Shown one piece after another: positions 40,588 through 49,987 of a stretch of DNA of 64,000 bases; positions within the stretch are counted from its first letter, which is position 1; every line of letters begins with the position of its first letter. The translations under genes were made by a program, and so were the position numbers. The notes beneath the pieces are model-generated. The model had not been told where the DNA came from. It ran no database searches and was given only the letters and a program-made list of their open reading frames with translations. This DNA comes from Photorhabdus laumondii subsp. laumondii (GTDB taxonomy: Bacteria > Pseudomonadota > Gammaproteobacteria > Enterobacterales > Enterobacteriaceae): NCBI RefSeq assembly GCF_003343245.1, contig NZ_CP024901.1, positions 5,022,001 through 5,086,000 of the forward strand, in the 5' to 3' direction.

Positions 40588-40878
40588 GTTCATGCTTGCA
40601 CTCTCTCACGTTCCAAGCCTGAGTACACGTTTATCTGGCGTTGCTCCTAATGTTTCAGTCACCCTTCTACATGTACGCCATCACATCAAAGGTGTGTTAC
40701 TGTTTATAGTTATAGAAAAATTCTTCTTCGTGATTTCAGTTACAAAAATCCCTTTGGAAAAAAATAGTTCTGTTCATCTTCAATAAAGTACTGTTATTTT
40801 AGTATAGTTATATCTTCTTATAGAGCTCCGGTATTAAATCATTACCTATTATTCGGTTGGAAATATAGAGGTGAAGGC

Positions 40879-42351
40879 TTGAGCGACGTTGTATTATCGA
40901 AAAACCATATTAATCCCTTTCAATCTCAGCTGGAGGAACTTGATTCAAAATTAGTTCCTATTGAGGGAGAGGCTCCTTCAGAGTTAAAAGGTACTTTCTT
41001 TAGAATTGGTCCCGGTCGCCTGCATAGGGGAGACGAATATTATAATCATCCATTTGATGGGGATGGAATGATATTTAAAGTAACGTTCAGTGATAATGGG
41101 ATATTCTATAGAAACAGACATGTGTTAACAAAGGAATACTTAAAAGAGGAAGAAGCTCAAAGGTTACTGTATCGCTCGGTTGGAACCGTCCCCAAAAAAC
41201 TAAAACTCAGGATGAGATTTTTTATTATTAAAAATCCGGCAAATACAAATATTGTATATCATTCTCATAAGCTTCTGGCGTTGTGGGAAGGAGGGATGCC
41301 ACATTTAATTAATCCGGTAACTCTTGAGACAATTTCAAAATATGACTTTTCTGGAAAGCTAAAAGCACGATTTTCTTTCCTTCCCAAACTTAACCTTCGT
41401 GAAGTACCATTTACAGCACATCCTAAAAAAATACCAAATGATGATAATTTATATGGATTTGGTGTGACATATGGTATTGGATCTAAGTTAACGCTATACA
41501 AAATAGACAGTGCCGGCGATATGATGGTTATACGCAAAATTTCGCTTAAGAAAAGGTATTTAATTCACGATTTCATAGTGACAAAAAATTACTTTTTATT
41601 TTTTTTAGGTGGGCCGCATATAAATCTTAAGTTGAGCAATGTAATTGGCAATGAAAGCATCATTGCATCCATGAATTCACGTGAAAGTGAAGATGGCCGG
41701 GTTCTTTTAGTTTCAAGAAAATGCCATGATGTGAAATTCTATGATGCAGTTCCTGGATTTATTTTTCATTTTGCAAATGGTTATGAAGATGCCGATGGGA
41801 ATGTGATTTTCGACGCCTCATTTTGGCGGTCATTCCCAGTATTTACACAGAATATATTTAAAAATAATAGTTCAGAACTTTGTCGTTTTACTTTATGCAC
41901 AGCATCCGGGAATGTTGATAAAGAAATTTTATTCAGGGGGAATACTGATTTCCCAGCCATAAACCCTACAGTCTGTGGTAGACAGCACAGATATGCCTGG
42001 TTCGTTTGCTGGGAGGATTCTGACAGTGAAGGGAGATCAATAATTAAATTTGATTGTTTTGATAAGAGTGTATTAAGCCACAGTTTTGATAATGATTTGC
42101 CGGAAGAACCTGTTTTTGTAGCCAAACCGGGTGCTGTTAAAGAAGATGATGGTTGGCTTATTTTTAAGGTTTATGTCGAAAAATTGCACTGTACAGATAT
42201 CGTAGTTTTAAATGCTGATGATCTCTCAATGGTGTGCAGATTACGTTTGCCGCACCATATTCCAATGGGAATGCATCACTGCTGGATAAATGAAGTTATG
42301 CTATACCCTATGGATTTCAAGATGCATCGCGACGGCAAAGAAGCAACTTGA
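40879..42351 (+). CDS. Carotenoid cleavage oxygenase (RPE65 family)
   Basis: A 490-residue carotenoid oxygenase, a non-haem iron enzyme that splits carotenoid polyene chains. The N-terminal motif GTFFRIGPGRLHRGDEYY and HPFDGDGMIFKV are typical. All four iron-binding His regions can be seen: FTAHPKKIP, LIHDFIVTK, FIFHFANGYED and PMGMHHCWI. The start is TTG at 40879 with GAGGTGAAGG before it. The last residues (about 15) and the stop codon come from an ERIC repeat, so the natural end was lost, although the final His motif is kept. It lies beside beta-carotene genes, so retinal or another apocarotenoid is the likely product. The cleavage site cannot be told. Confidence 0.9.
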   Translation: MSDVVLSKNHINPFQSQLEELDSKLVPIEGEAPSELKGTFFRIGPGRLHRGDEYYNHPFDGDGMIFKVTFSDNGIFYRNRHVLTKEYLKEEEAQRLLYRSVGTVPKKLKLRMRFFIIKNPANTNIVYHSHKLLALWEGGMPHLINPVTLETISKYDFSGKLKARFSFLPKLNLREVPFTAHPKKIPNDDNLYGFGVTYGIGSKLTLYKIDSAGDMMVIRKISLKKRYLIHDFIVTKNYFLFFLGGPHINLKLSNVIGNESIIASMNSRESEDGRVLLVSRKCHDVKFYDAVPGFIFHFANGYEDADGNVIFDASFWRSFPVFTQNIFKNNSSELCRFTLCTASGNVDKEILFRGNTDFPAINPTVCGRQHRYAWFVCWEDSDSEGRSIIKFDCFDKSVLSHSFDNDLPEEPVFVAKPGAVKEDDGWLIFKVYVEKLHCTDIVVLNADDLSMVCRLRLPHHIPMGMHHCWINEVMLYPMDFKMHRDGKEAT

Positions 42352-42366
42352 AAGATGACGGATATA
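42302..42366 (+). repeat. ERIC element with internal deletion
   Basis: Both termini are present but the centre is lost, leaving 65 bp. It overlaps the 3' end of the carotenoid oxygenase gene and supplies its stop codon (TGA at 42349-42351). A full copy follows directly. Confidence 0.88.
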
Positions 42367-42491
42367 TACCCTAAAGATTTCAAGATGGATCGCGACGGCA
42401 AGGGAGTGAATCCCCGGGAGCATAGATAACGATGTGACCGGGGTGAGCGAGTGCAGCCAACAAAGAGGCAACTTGAAAGATGACGGGTATA
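42363..42491 (+). repeat. ERIC element, tandem with the previous copy
   Basis: A full-length copy that shares its first bases with the end of the short copy. It is followed by an extra ACGGGTATA, a duplicated terminus. The pair fills the gap between the oxygenase and crtE and ends about 95 bp before the crtE start. Confidence 0.9.
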
Positions 42492-42585
42492 ACGGGTATA
42501 TAAGCCTGAAGCCTATTGTAATATAAGCTTATCATTGTTTTTCAAATGGCTTAGTGAAATTATTTACGTGATTCGGGAAATATTT

Positions 42586-43488
42586 ATGAACGTCAGTACT
42601 GCACGAGCTATGAATTACGAAGAGACATTACTGGAGCTACAGAGTGCACTACAACAACACCTAGAACTGGTACTTCCTTCAGGAGCCCCAGATGATAAAG
42701 TCTGCGCAGCCATGCGAGAAAGTACACTGGTGTCTGGAAAACGTATCCGCCCCCTCTTATTGCTACTCATAGTCCTGGATCTTGGAGAAAACCCCTGGAA
42801 GACTGACTTTCTACAGCTGGCATCTGCAATTGAAATAGTGCATGCCGCCTCATTAATTTTAGACGATCTTCCCTGTATGGATAATGCGGAGTATCGGCGC
42901 GGACGCCCGGCTATTCATCGGCAGTATGGTGAAAGTGTAGCGATCCTAGCGGCTGTAGCCTTGCTGAGCCGGGCTTTTGGCCTCATTGTAGAAACAAACC
43001 TTTCTGAATACGATAAATCTGCTGCTGTCGCCATACTTTCCCATACAGTGGGTTTAAACGGTCTTGTCCAAGGGCAGTTTCGCGATCTGAACAATACATT
43101 ATGTGCTGGTAATTATCATGCCATTGCTACCACCAACGATTTAAAAACGGGTTTGCTTTTCGACACAACATTTCAGTTAGCGGCAATTGCTGTGAATGCA
43201 CCTGATATAATTCGCCAGGCATTGCGTCATGTATCACAACATCTGGGGCAAGCGTTTCAATTACTGGATGACTTGAGCGATGACCTGAATAATACAGGGA
43301 AAGATATGTATCAGGATAAGGAAAAGTTAACAATGGTTACGCTGCTCGGAAAATCTAAAGTGCATAAACAATTACGCAGGCACATCAGATACATTGATAA
43401 ATATTTGGCAATAGTGTATCGCAGAAATTTAGCTTCACGATATTTTATACGACACTGGTTTGATAAAAATATTGCGATGTTTAATTAA
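42586..43488 (+). CDS. crtE: Geranylgeranyl diphosphate synthase
   Basis: A 300-residue polyprenyl synthase giving GGPP, the C20 precursor of carotenoids. The first Asp-rich motif is in LILDDLPCMDNAEYRRGRP (DDxxxxD intact) and the second in QLLDDLSDDLNNTGKDMYQD. SGKRIRPLLLLL and the GLNGLVQGQFRDL region also fit bacterial CrtE. I start it at the ATG at 42586, consistent with relatives; the frame open from 42535 adds 17 unconserved residues. It is followed at 22 bp by fni. The C-terminal end (VYRRNLASRYFIRHWF) is somewhat divergent. Confidence 0.94.
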   Translation: MNVSTARAMNYEETLLELQSALQQHLELVLPSGAPDDKVCAAMRESTLVSGKRIRPLLLLLIVLDLGENPWKTDFLQLASAIEIVHAASLILDDLPCMDNAEYRRGRPAIHRQYGESVAILAAVALLSRAFGLIVETNLSEYDKSAAVAILSHTVGLNGLVQGQFRDLNNTLCAGNYHAIATTNDLKTGLLFDTTFQLAAIAVNAPDIIRQALRHVSQHLGQAFQLLDDLSDDLNNTGKDMYQDKEKLTMVTLLGKSKVHKQLRRHIRYIDKYLAIVYRRNLASRYFIRHWFDKNIAMFN

Positions 43489-43932
43489 TTTCAACCTTGG
43501 CCCGAAAAAAATGAAAAAGATCGATCACACTCAGCGCAAGAATGAGCATCTGGATATTATATTCCGTCCTCCTCAAACGGAGTCCCAAGTAAGTACGGGG
43601 TTTGCTGAGTGGCGATTTCAGCATTGTGCTCTGCCAGAATTGGATCTAGACAGTATAGATCTTAAGTGTTCCCTCTTTGGAAAAATTTTGCAGGCACCAC
43701 TGCTCATAAGCTCTATGACTGGAGGGGTTCATCGTGCTCATGCGATTAATCATCATCTTGCAGAGGCAGCTCAAGTACTGGGCATTTCAATGGGAGTCGG
43801 GTCGCAACGTGTTGCTCTTGAAAATGAAGCAAACGATGGGCTTAGTCGCTCACTACGCCAGATAGCTCCTGATATTCTCCTTTTCGCTAATCTCGGGGCA
43901 GCCCAAATTCGTGGCGAGCGCGGGTTTAATTA

Positions 43933-44922
43933 ACCCGAATTCTGCTTAATCCGTCATTGAAAAATCGTCTTCTGAGTAGAAAACTTTCAGTGATGGCTTC
44001 TTCAATTTAAGGCAGTAAGCAATCAATCCACCTAAAACGCACAACAGAAAGCCTTTTATACTTCGGTGGCGGGAATGCTCTATTTGAGAAAGAGTTTTTA
44101 ATTGCCCATTAATCGTTTCAATGATAAAACGCTTTTTTAACATTATCTTATCCCACTCAGCTTGCATACTCGCTTTCATGTTACGCCGTTTTTTCGTGAT
44201 GAAAGTGACATCGGTTTTAGCTAAATCGTCCGCCAATTCCTGGCTGAGGTAACCTTTGTCACCGTAAAGAGAACCCGTTAATTCTTTTGATAATTCACGA
44301 ACAGGTTCCCGATCATCCACATTACCCGGAGTCACTTTAAGCGCGAGAATTTCACCCTGATGATTGACAACCAGGTGTAATTTGAAACCGTAAAACCAGC
44401 CCATTGAATTTTTTCCGCGCTTTGCTATCCCCGCAAAGACCTTATGTCGAGGGATGCGAATGTTATGGCAGACACTCAAACGGGTGGAATCAATAAAAGC
44501 AATGCCTGTGGGTTTCCCTTTTAATTGAGTCAGATAGCTGCATAATGGCACCAAAACGGAAGGAGCCACACTGACAAAACGAGGATAGCTAAGCAAGGTT
44601 GGAAAATCCTTATGGTGATATTTCCAAATATGTTCTAGATAAAAATGTTTAAAATCACGGTAATGCGACATATGAAAAAGGATCAAAATGGTCATGATTT
44701 CACTGGGATACATATGACCTTGTCGGCGGCGTAAACGATGCCCGCTATCGAGACAAAATTGTTCCCATTGAGGGATGAAAAAACGGCAAAAATCATCGAC
44801 ATCACAGAAAATTTCAACTAAGTTGTCCATAGCCTGTTCCCCCCTCGGAGCTGTTTTTGGTGCACACCAAAACTTTGCTCCTGGAACAGGCTTCTCGTCA
44901 ATTTCTTATCCAGAATTCGGGT
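43933..44922 (-). mobile_element. IS982-family insertion sequence, copy 2 (inside fni)
   Basis: A 990 bp element with ends ACCCGAATTCTG (43933-43944) and CAGAATTCGGGT (44911-44922) and a 6 bp duplication TAATTA on both sides (43927-43932 and 44923-44928). It has the same length and encodes the same protein as copy 1, but lies in opposite orientation to it and to the crt genes. Confidence 0.97.
43946..44830 (-). CDS. IS982-family transposase
   Basis: An intact 294-residue DDE transposase, residue for residue the same as the one at 16939-17823, including AFIDSTRLSVCHN, LYGDKGYLSQEL and FIIETINGQLK. It is transcribed against the crt operon, so it may reduce expression of crtY, crtI and crtB by interference or termination. 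Confidence 0.96.
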   Translation of the reverse strand: MDNLVEIFCDVDDFCRFFIPQWEQFCLDSGHRLRRRQGHMYPSEIMTILILFHMSHYRDFKHFYLEHIWKYHHKDFPTLLSYPRFVSVAPSVLVPLCSYLTQLKGKPTGIAFIDSTRLSVCHNIRIPRHKVFAGIAKRGKNSMGWFYGFKLHLVVNHQGEILALKVTPGNVDDREPVRELSKELTGSLYGDKGYLSQELADDLAKTDVTFITKKRRNMKASMQAEWDKIMLKKRFIIETINGQLKTLSQIEHSRHRSIKGFLLCVLGGLIAYCLKLKKPSLKVFYSEDDFSMTD

Positions 44923-45651
44923 TAATTATGCTCTGCGAGCAGTACAGATGATTGAAGCCGATGCTCTAATTATCCATCTGAATCCGCTACAGGAGGCGCT
45001 GCAACAGGGAGGAGACCGTAACTGGTGCCATATTCTATATGCTATTGAACAACTCGTAACAAAACTTGGGGTTCCTATAATTGTTAAAGAAGTAGGTTCA
45101 GGCTTATCGCTTCCTGTCGCACGCCAATTGGCAGAAGCTGGCGTCAGTATGCTGGATATAGCCGGGGCTGGGGGAACCAGTTGGGCAGCGATTGAAGCAG
45201 AACGAGCATCCACACCGTATCACCGCGCATTGGCCATGGCATTTGCTGACTGGGGAATTCCGACCGCGACAGCACTGCGTGAAATACGCGAGGCACTTCC
45301 AAATATGCCACTGATCGCCTCTGGCGGTATCAGAAATGGTGTTGATGCCGCCAAAGCTTATTGCATGGGGGCACAATTGGTCGGCCAAGCCGCTGCCGTC
45401 ATACATAGTGCAGCCCTCTCCACAGATGCAGTTATAGAACATTTCCAATTAATTATTGAGCAGATAAAAGTCGCCTGCTTTTGCACAGGGAGCGCCGATA
45501 TTGCTGCGCTGCGTACAGCTGTTTTGCTACCAACATGAGTCTTTCCGCTATGACTGAATATCTTTAATCTCTTTCAACAAACACGAATTTCCGTGATGTA
45601 TATGACTCTTGATGAGGTTAATAACTGTGTGATTGTCGGAGGATCAACAAA

Positions 45652-46827
45652 ATGATGTACGACTGGGATCTGATTCTGGTGGGAGGAGGATTGGCCAACG
45701 GACTGATCGCAATGCGTTTCCAGCAGTGTAAACCACATCTGCGAGTGTTGCTTATTGAAAACACAGAAACAATAGGAGGCAATCACACGTGGTCATTTCA
45801 TCAACATGATCTTACTGAGGCGGAACATGAGTGGATAGCACCGCTGATTACCTATCGCTGGTCAGGTTACGACGTCATTTTTCCAGCATTTCAACGCACA
45901 TTGCCACATTCATATTTCAGTATCACATCCCAACACTTTGCAAGCATACTCCATGCATATTTGGGCGAACGTATACAGACTCGTTTATTGGTACAGGAGC
46001 TGACTCCACAGAAAGTTTACTTACAGGACGGCTCGTCTCTAAGTGCTGGCGCAGTCATTGATGGGAGAGGCTGGCGACCAGGACCATTTATAGGGAGTGG
46101 CACCCAGGCATTTTTTGGTCAGGAATGGGAGCTGGAAGAGTCGCACTCTTTAACCCACCCGATTTTAATGGATACTAGTGTGGGACAGGATACAGGTTAT
46201 CGATTTATCTATGTCCTGCCGTTCTCCTCAACTCGTCTGCTGATAGAGGACACTCATTACGTTGATCGGGGGCCACCTGATAAGGCTTTGTCGCAGGCTA
46301 CTATCGCAGAGTACGCGAAGAAACATGGATGGAAACTGGGTAAACTCATTCGAGAAGAGAGCGGTTGTCTTCCAATTACACTTACGGGAGATTTTACCTC
46401 TTTCTGGGCACAGCTAGCAGGACAGCCCACCTGTGGGTTACGTGCAGCTTTGTTTCACCCCACAACAGGCTACTCTCTGCCACACGCTATTCGGTTGGCA
46501 GATCGTATTGTTGCTCTGCCGGAGCTTACCGATACCTCCTTATTCATTACCCTCAGGGATTACGCACGACAACAGTGGCAACACCAGCGCTTTTTCCGTC
46601 TTCTAAATCGCATGCTCTTCCTCGCTGGGGATCCACAACAACGTTGGCAGGTAATGCAACGTTTCTATCAACTTTCCCCAAATCTGATTGCACGTTTTTA
46701 TGCGGAGCAACTTAATTCCGTCGACAAGGCCCGGATTCTCATAGGTAAACCACCAGTGCCGATAAAGGGTGCTCTAAAGGCAATGTTTAAACAACACAAG
46801 AAGCTTCAGGGTTTTTATTATGATTAA
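45652..46827 (+). CDS. crtY: Lycopene beta-cyclase
   Basis: A 391-residue CrtY-type cyclase that closes both ends of lycopene to beta-carotene. The N-terminal nucleotide-binding fold is in DWDLILVGGGLANGLIAMRF. The family blocks IGGNHTWSFHQHD, FFGQEWELEESHSLTHPILM, DTGYRFIYVLPFSSTRLLIE and LRAALFHPTTGYSLPHAIRL are all present. It starts 113 bp after the broken fni and overlaps crtI by 8 bp, so the three following genes are translationally linked. No crtX or crtZ lies nearby, so zeaxanthin is not expected from this cluster. Confidence 0.96.
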   Translation: MMYDWDLILVGGGLANGLIAMRFQQCKPHLRVLLIENTETIGGNHTWSFHQHDLTEAEHEWIAPLITYRWSGYDVIFPAFQRTLPHSYFSITSQHFASILHAYLGERIQTRLLVQELTPQKVYLQDGSSLSAGAVIDGRGWRPGPFIGSGTQAFFGQEWELEESHSLTHPILMDTSVGQDTGYRFIYVLPFSSTRLLIEDTHYVDRGPPDKALSQATIAEYAKKHGWKLGKLIREESGCLPITLTGDFTSFWAQLAGQPTCGLRAALFHPTTGYSLPHAIRLADRIVALPELTDTSLFITLRDYARQQWQHQRFFRLLNRMLFLAGDPQQRWQVMQRFYQLSPNLIARFYAEQLNSVDKARILIGKPPVPIKGALKAMFKQHKKLQGFYYD

Positions 46828-48301
46828 AGCGCTGGTAATTGGTGCTGGTTTTGGTGGGCTGGCACTGGCAATAAGGCTCCAGTCTGCGGGGATTCCGACA
46901 TGTATTTTGGAGCAACGGGATAAACCAGGTGGACGCGCTTATGTTTATAAGGAACAGGGATTCACCTTTGATGCCGGCCCCACCGTAATCACCGCTCCTA
47001 ATGTCATTGAAGAATTGTTTACCCAGGCTGGTAAACGTATGGCTGATTACGTCGATTTACTTCCCGTACACCCTTTTTATCGGCTCTGTTGGGAGTCGGG
47101 TAAGATGTTTGATTACGACAATGATCAGCAACATCTGGAAGCACAAATCCATACGTTCAATCCAAGAGATGTTAACGGGTATCGACGCTTTCTAGACTAT
47201 TCCCGGGAAGCCTTTAATGAAGGCTACCTGAAACTTGGAACGGTGCCCTTCCTCTCTTTTCGCGACATGTTGAGTGCGGCTCCACAGTTGATACGTCTAC
47301 ACGCATGGCGTAGTGTTTATAGTCAGGTGGCACGCTTTATCAAGGATGAGAGCCTGCGCCAGGCATTTTCATTTCACTCGCTATTGATAGGAGGTAACCC
47401 CTTTGCTGCATCTTCTATCTATACTTTGATCCACGCACTGGAACGAGAATGGGGAGTCTGGTTTCCGCGAGGAGGAACCAGCGCTCTGGTTGAGGCAATG
47501 GTGAAATTGTTTACTGACATTGGTGGAGAAATTGAGCTTAATGCAAAGGTAAAACGCTTCACCACCCATGGCAATCGGGTCACAGGTGTCCAATTAGCTG
47601 ATGGACGAAATATGACATGTGACGTTGTGGCCTCAAATGCCGATGTTATTCATACCTATAAGCACCTGTTAGGTCAGCATCCGGTCGGAATAGCCCGCGC
47701 TCGAACACTGGTGCGTAAACGAATGAGCAACTCACTGTTCGTGCTTTATTTCGGTCTGAACCATCACCATACGCAATTAGCCCATCATACAGTTTGCTTT
47801 GGTCCACGCTATAAGGAACTCATCGAAGATATTTTTTATCATGACCGACTGTCAGAGGATTTTTCACTCTATCTCCATGCCCCCTCTGTTACTGACCCAT
47901 CCCTTGCTCCCCGAGGATGCGCAAGTTACTACGTTCTGGCCCCTGTACCACATTTGGGGACAGCTAATTTAAACTGGGATATAGAGGGGCCACGCTTACG
48001 TGACCGTATTTTCGCGTATCTGGAAAAGTACTATATGCCCGGTCTGCTCAAGCAGTTAGTCGTTCATCGTATTTTTACCCCATTTGATTTTCGTGACCAA
48101 CTCAATGCCCATCTCGGTTCGGCCTTCTCCTTTGAACCGTTGCTGACACAAAGCGCTTGGTTCCGACCACACAATCGGGACAACCGCATTGATAATCTGT
48201 ATCTCGTCGGCGCAGGCACGCATCCTGGAGCAGGTATTCCCGGCGTGATTGGATCAGCAAAAGCCACCGCCACATTGATGTTAGAGGATATCGCTAAATG
48301 A
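46820..48301 (+). CDS. crtI: Phytoene desaturase (lycopene-forming)
   Basis: A 493-residue CrtI, an FAD enzyme that introduces four double bonds into phytoene to give lycopene. The N-terminal dinucleotide fold is ALVIGAGFGGLALAIRLQSA, then EQRDKPGGRAY and FDAGPTVITAP. The C-terminal FAD motif is in NLYLVGAGTHPGAGIPGVIG. Length is that of Erwinia-type enzymes. It overlaps crtY at the start and crtB at the end (ATGA). Confidence 0.97.
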   Translation: MIKALVIGAGFGGLALAIRLQSAGIPTCILEQRDKPGGRAYVYKEQGFTFDAGPTVITAPNVIEELFTQAGKRMADYVDLLPVHPFYRLCWESGKMFDYDNDQQHLEAQIHTFNPRDVNGYRRFLDYSREAFNEGYLKLGTVPFLSFRDMLSAAPQLIRLHAWRSVYSQVARFIKDESLRQAFSFHSLLIGGNPFAASSIYTLIHALEREWGVWFPRGGTSALVEAMVKLFTDIGGEIELNAKVKRFTTHGNRVTGVQLADGRNMTCDVVASNADVIHTYKHLLGQHPVGIARARTLVRKRMSNSLFVLYFGLNHHHTQLAHHTVCFGPRYKELIEDIFYHDRLSEDFSLYLHAPSVTDPSLAPRGCASYYVLAPVPHLGTANLNWDIEGPRLRDRIFAYLEKYYMPGLLKQLVVHRIFTPFDFRDQLNAHLGSAFSFEPLLTQSAWFRPHNRDNRIDNLYLVGAGTHPGAGIPGVIGSAKATATLMLEDIAK

Positions 48302-49224
48302 ATCCTGCGCTACTTAAACACGTTACTCAGATAATGGAGCAAGGCTCAAAAAGTTTTGCCAGTGTCACCCGACTTTTCGATACAGCAACACGACACAGCA
48401 CAATGATGCTGTACGCCTGGTGCCGTTATTGTGATGATATAATAGACGGGCAAGAGCTGGGGAGACAAATAAGCAGTGTTGATAAGTATAGCGCCCGCGA
48501 GAAACTTCAAATGCTGCAATACCTGACAAAGCAGGCTTACGACGGTTTGCCGATGACCGAACCTGCTTTTGCAGCCTTTCAGACAGTAGCTCTGAGTAAT
48601 GAAATCCCTCAGCAACAGGCCTTCGAACATCTGGAAGGATTCGCAATGGATGTACTCTGTGAGCCTTACAGAACGTTGGATGATACTCTGAGATATTGCT
48701 ACCATGTCGCGGGAGTAGTTGGGCTGATGATGGCAAGGGTTATGGGGGTTCGCGAGGCGAGTGTGCTGGATCGGGCCTGCGATCTAGGAATTGCTTTTCA
48801 GTTAACTAACATTGCTCGGGATATTATTGAGGATGCGAAGGCCGGGCGTTGCTATCTTCCGCTAGAATGGCTTCACCAAGAAGGGCTAATGCCAGACACA
48901 CTTATTTATACCGAAAACCGTCCTGCGCTAGCTCGGGTGGCATCCCGATTGATTGTGGAAGCGGAATCTTATTATACCTCCGCTCTGACAGGGCTTGTTG
49001 GTTTACCTTTGCGTTCAGCCTGGGTCATCGCTTCTGCTCATGGTATCTATCGTGAAATCGGCATTAAAGTGCAACAAGCAGGAGTACGGGCCTGGGAATG
49101 CAGACAAAGAACTAATCGTGGAGAGAAGGTTACCTTATTAATGGCTGGCGCAATGAAGGCGCTTATATCTCGGGTGGCGATAACAACGCCTCGCGATCCC
49201 AAATTGTGGCAGCGACCTCATTAA
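48298..49224 (+). CDS. crtB: Phytoene synthase
   Basis: A 308-residue squalene/phytoene synthase-family enzyme that condenses two GGPP to phytoene. The Asp-rich motifs are in YAWCRYCDDIIDGQ and in FQLTNIARDIIEDAKAGRCY, with YLPLEWLHQEGL following. The start GGSKSFA-like region is present as EQGSKSFASVTRLF. It is the last crt gene and is followed by the ssb-type terminator repeat. Confidence 0.97.
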   Translation: MNPALLKHVTQIMEQGSKSFASVTRLFDTATRHSTMMLYAWCRYCDDIIDGQELGRQISSVDKYSAREKLQMLQYLTKQAYDGLPMTEPAFAAFQTVALSNEIPQQQAFEHLEGFAMDVLCEPYRTLDDTLRYCYHVAGVVGLMMARVMGVREASVLDRACDLGIAFQLTNIARDIIEDAKAGRCYLPLEWLHQEGLMPDTLIYTENRPALARVASRLIVEAESYYTSALTGLVGLPLRSAWVIASAHGIYREIGIKVQQAGVRAWECRQRTNRGEKVTLLMAGAMKALISRVAITTPRDPKLWQRPH

Positions 49225-49242
49225 AAATTAACTCCACTTTGT

Positions 49243-49474
49243 GGTAAAAGAACATCTATTTATGTAAAACAAAAGTGGCTGGCGCAAAGTAAATTATTTC
49301 CCCGCAACCAGCCTTTTCCTGACATGCTGCACTTCCCTTCCTCTTTCGAGGTTCAAACCCATTACTGGGTAAGGATTAGTCAGGCTCGCAATAGGTACTC
49401 CAACGGACTATGATTATCACGACATTCCGAGATAACCATTTGTTTTAAAAGTAAAAACTTTACACTCAAAACGG
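49243..49474. repeat. Direct repeat of the ssb downstream region, copy A (contains a terminator)
   Basis: About 230 bp repeated at 56784-57016, an offset of about 7541 bp. The first roughly 140 bp are nearly identical, and divergence grows toward the end that corresponds to the ssb stop codon, where CAAAACGG still matches the last ssb codons. It contains the inverted repeat GGCTGG (49277-49282) and CCAGCC (49308-49313) with T-rich tails on both strands, which serves as a terminator after crtB. The second copy ends in the real ssb gene. Confidence 0.9.
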
Positions 49475-49987
49475 TTATGATGACCTTAATGACTGGCCTA
49501 CCACCATAACACATTGTTTTAAAAATCAATTAAAGAAAAATATAACAAAAACGTTAAAGTTTTCGTTAACTTTTATCATCTTAAGGAACAATCTTTACAA
49601 AATAAGTAGTCAAACCGCATGAAGCTCTTGTGCTTAACACAGAGTTGGTCGAAATTATTTCATCGGTCAAGAAGGATAATAATATATAGATTGTCTTAAT
49701 TTTTCATTCCTACCGAACCTTGGAATACATTGCTTCCTTTCCAATGCTAAGTTGGAACGAATAATCAACCAGCAAAGCACAGTTCTTAATTACCATCTAA
49801 CTCTACGATATATGTAAGTTTAAAATCATTCCTTACCCCGTTTTTAGGTTCAATAAAGGAAGTAAAGTGAATGACTCAACATCTTCCGAGCATTTTCGCA
49901 CTTGAGCAGTTTTCCTCTCATCTGATTCAATAAGATGAGAGGACTAAGCAGAAAATGACTATGAGTTAAACTATGCATAAGTTACAC
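49475..49987. other. Non-coding gap with a strong hairpin
   Basis: No gene is supported. CCTCTCATCT (49914-49923) and AGATGAGAGG (49933-49942) form a perfect 10 bp stem downstream of the minus-strand SMC gene and may end its transcript, though no T-run follows. Confidence 0.5.

Larger units (their letters stand above)
43511..45538 (+). pseudogene. fni: Type 2 isopentenyl-diphosphate isomerase, split by IS982-family element
   Basis: The FMN-dependent isomerase of the carotenoid cluster, interrupted after codon 140. The N-terminal part has RKNEHLDIIFR, PLLISSMTGG, SMGVGSQRVALE and ANLGAAQI. The C-terminal part has MIEADALIIHLNPLQEALQQ, GDRNW, VPIIVKEVGSGLS, DIAGAGGTSWAAIE and ASGGIRNGVDAAK. 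Removing the 990 bp element and one copy of the TAATTA duplication restores one open frame of 343 codons (joining through GFN-YALRAVQ), the normal family length. The gene was therefore intact until the insertion. The enzyme converts IPP to DMAPP and is dispensable where the MEP pathway makes both. Confidence 0.95.

Noticed and set aside
40592..40786. 64-residue reading frame downstream of the small paralogue
   Set aside because: No ribosome site, no recognisable sequence, and it begins in a hairpin region; probably chance.
49328..49390. tRNA-like T-arm (GAGGTTCAAACCC) in the ssb-downstream repeat
   Set aside because: Only a T-arm resemblance; no acceptor, D or anticodon arms can be folded around it.
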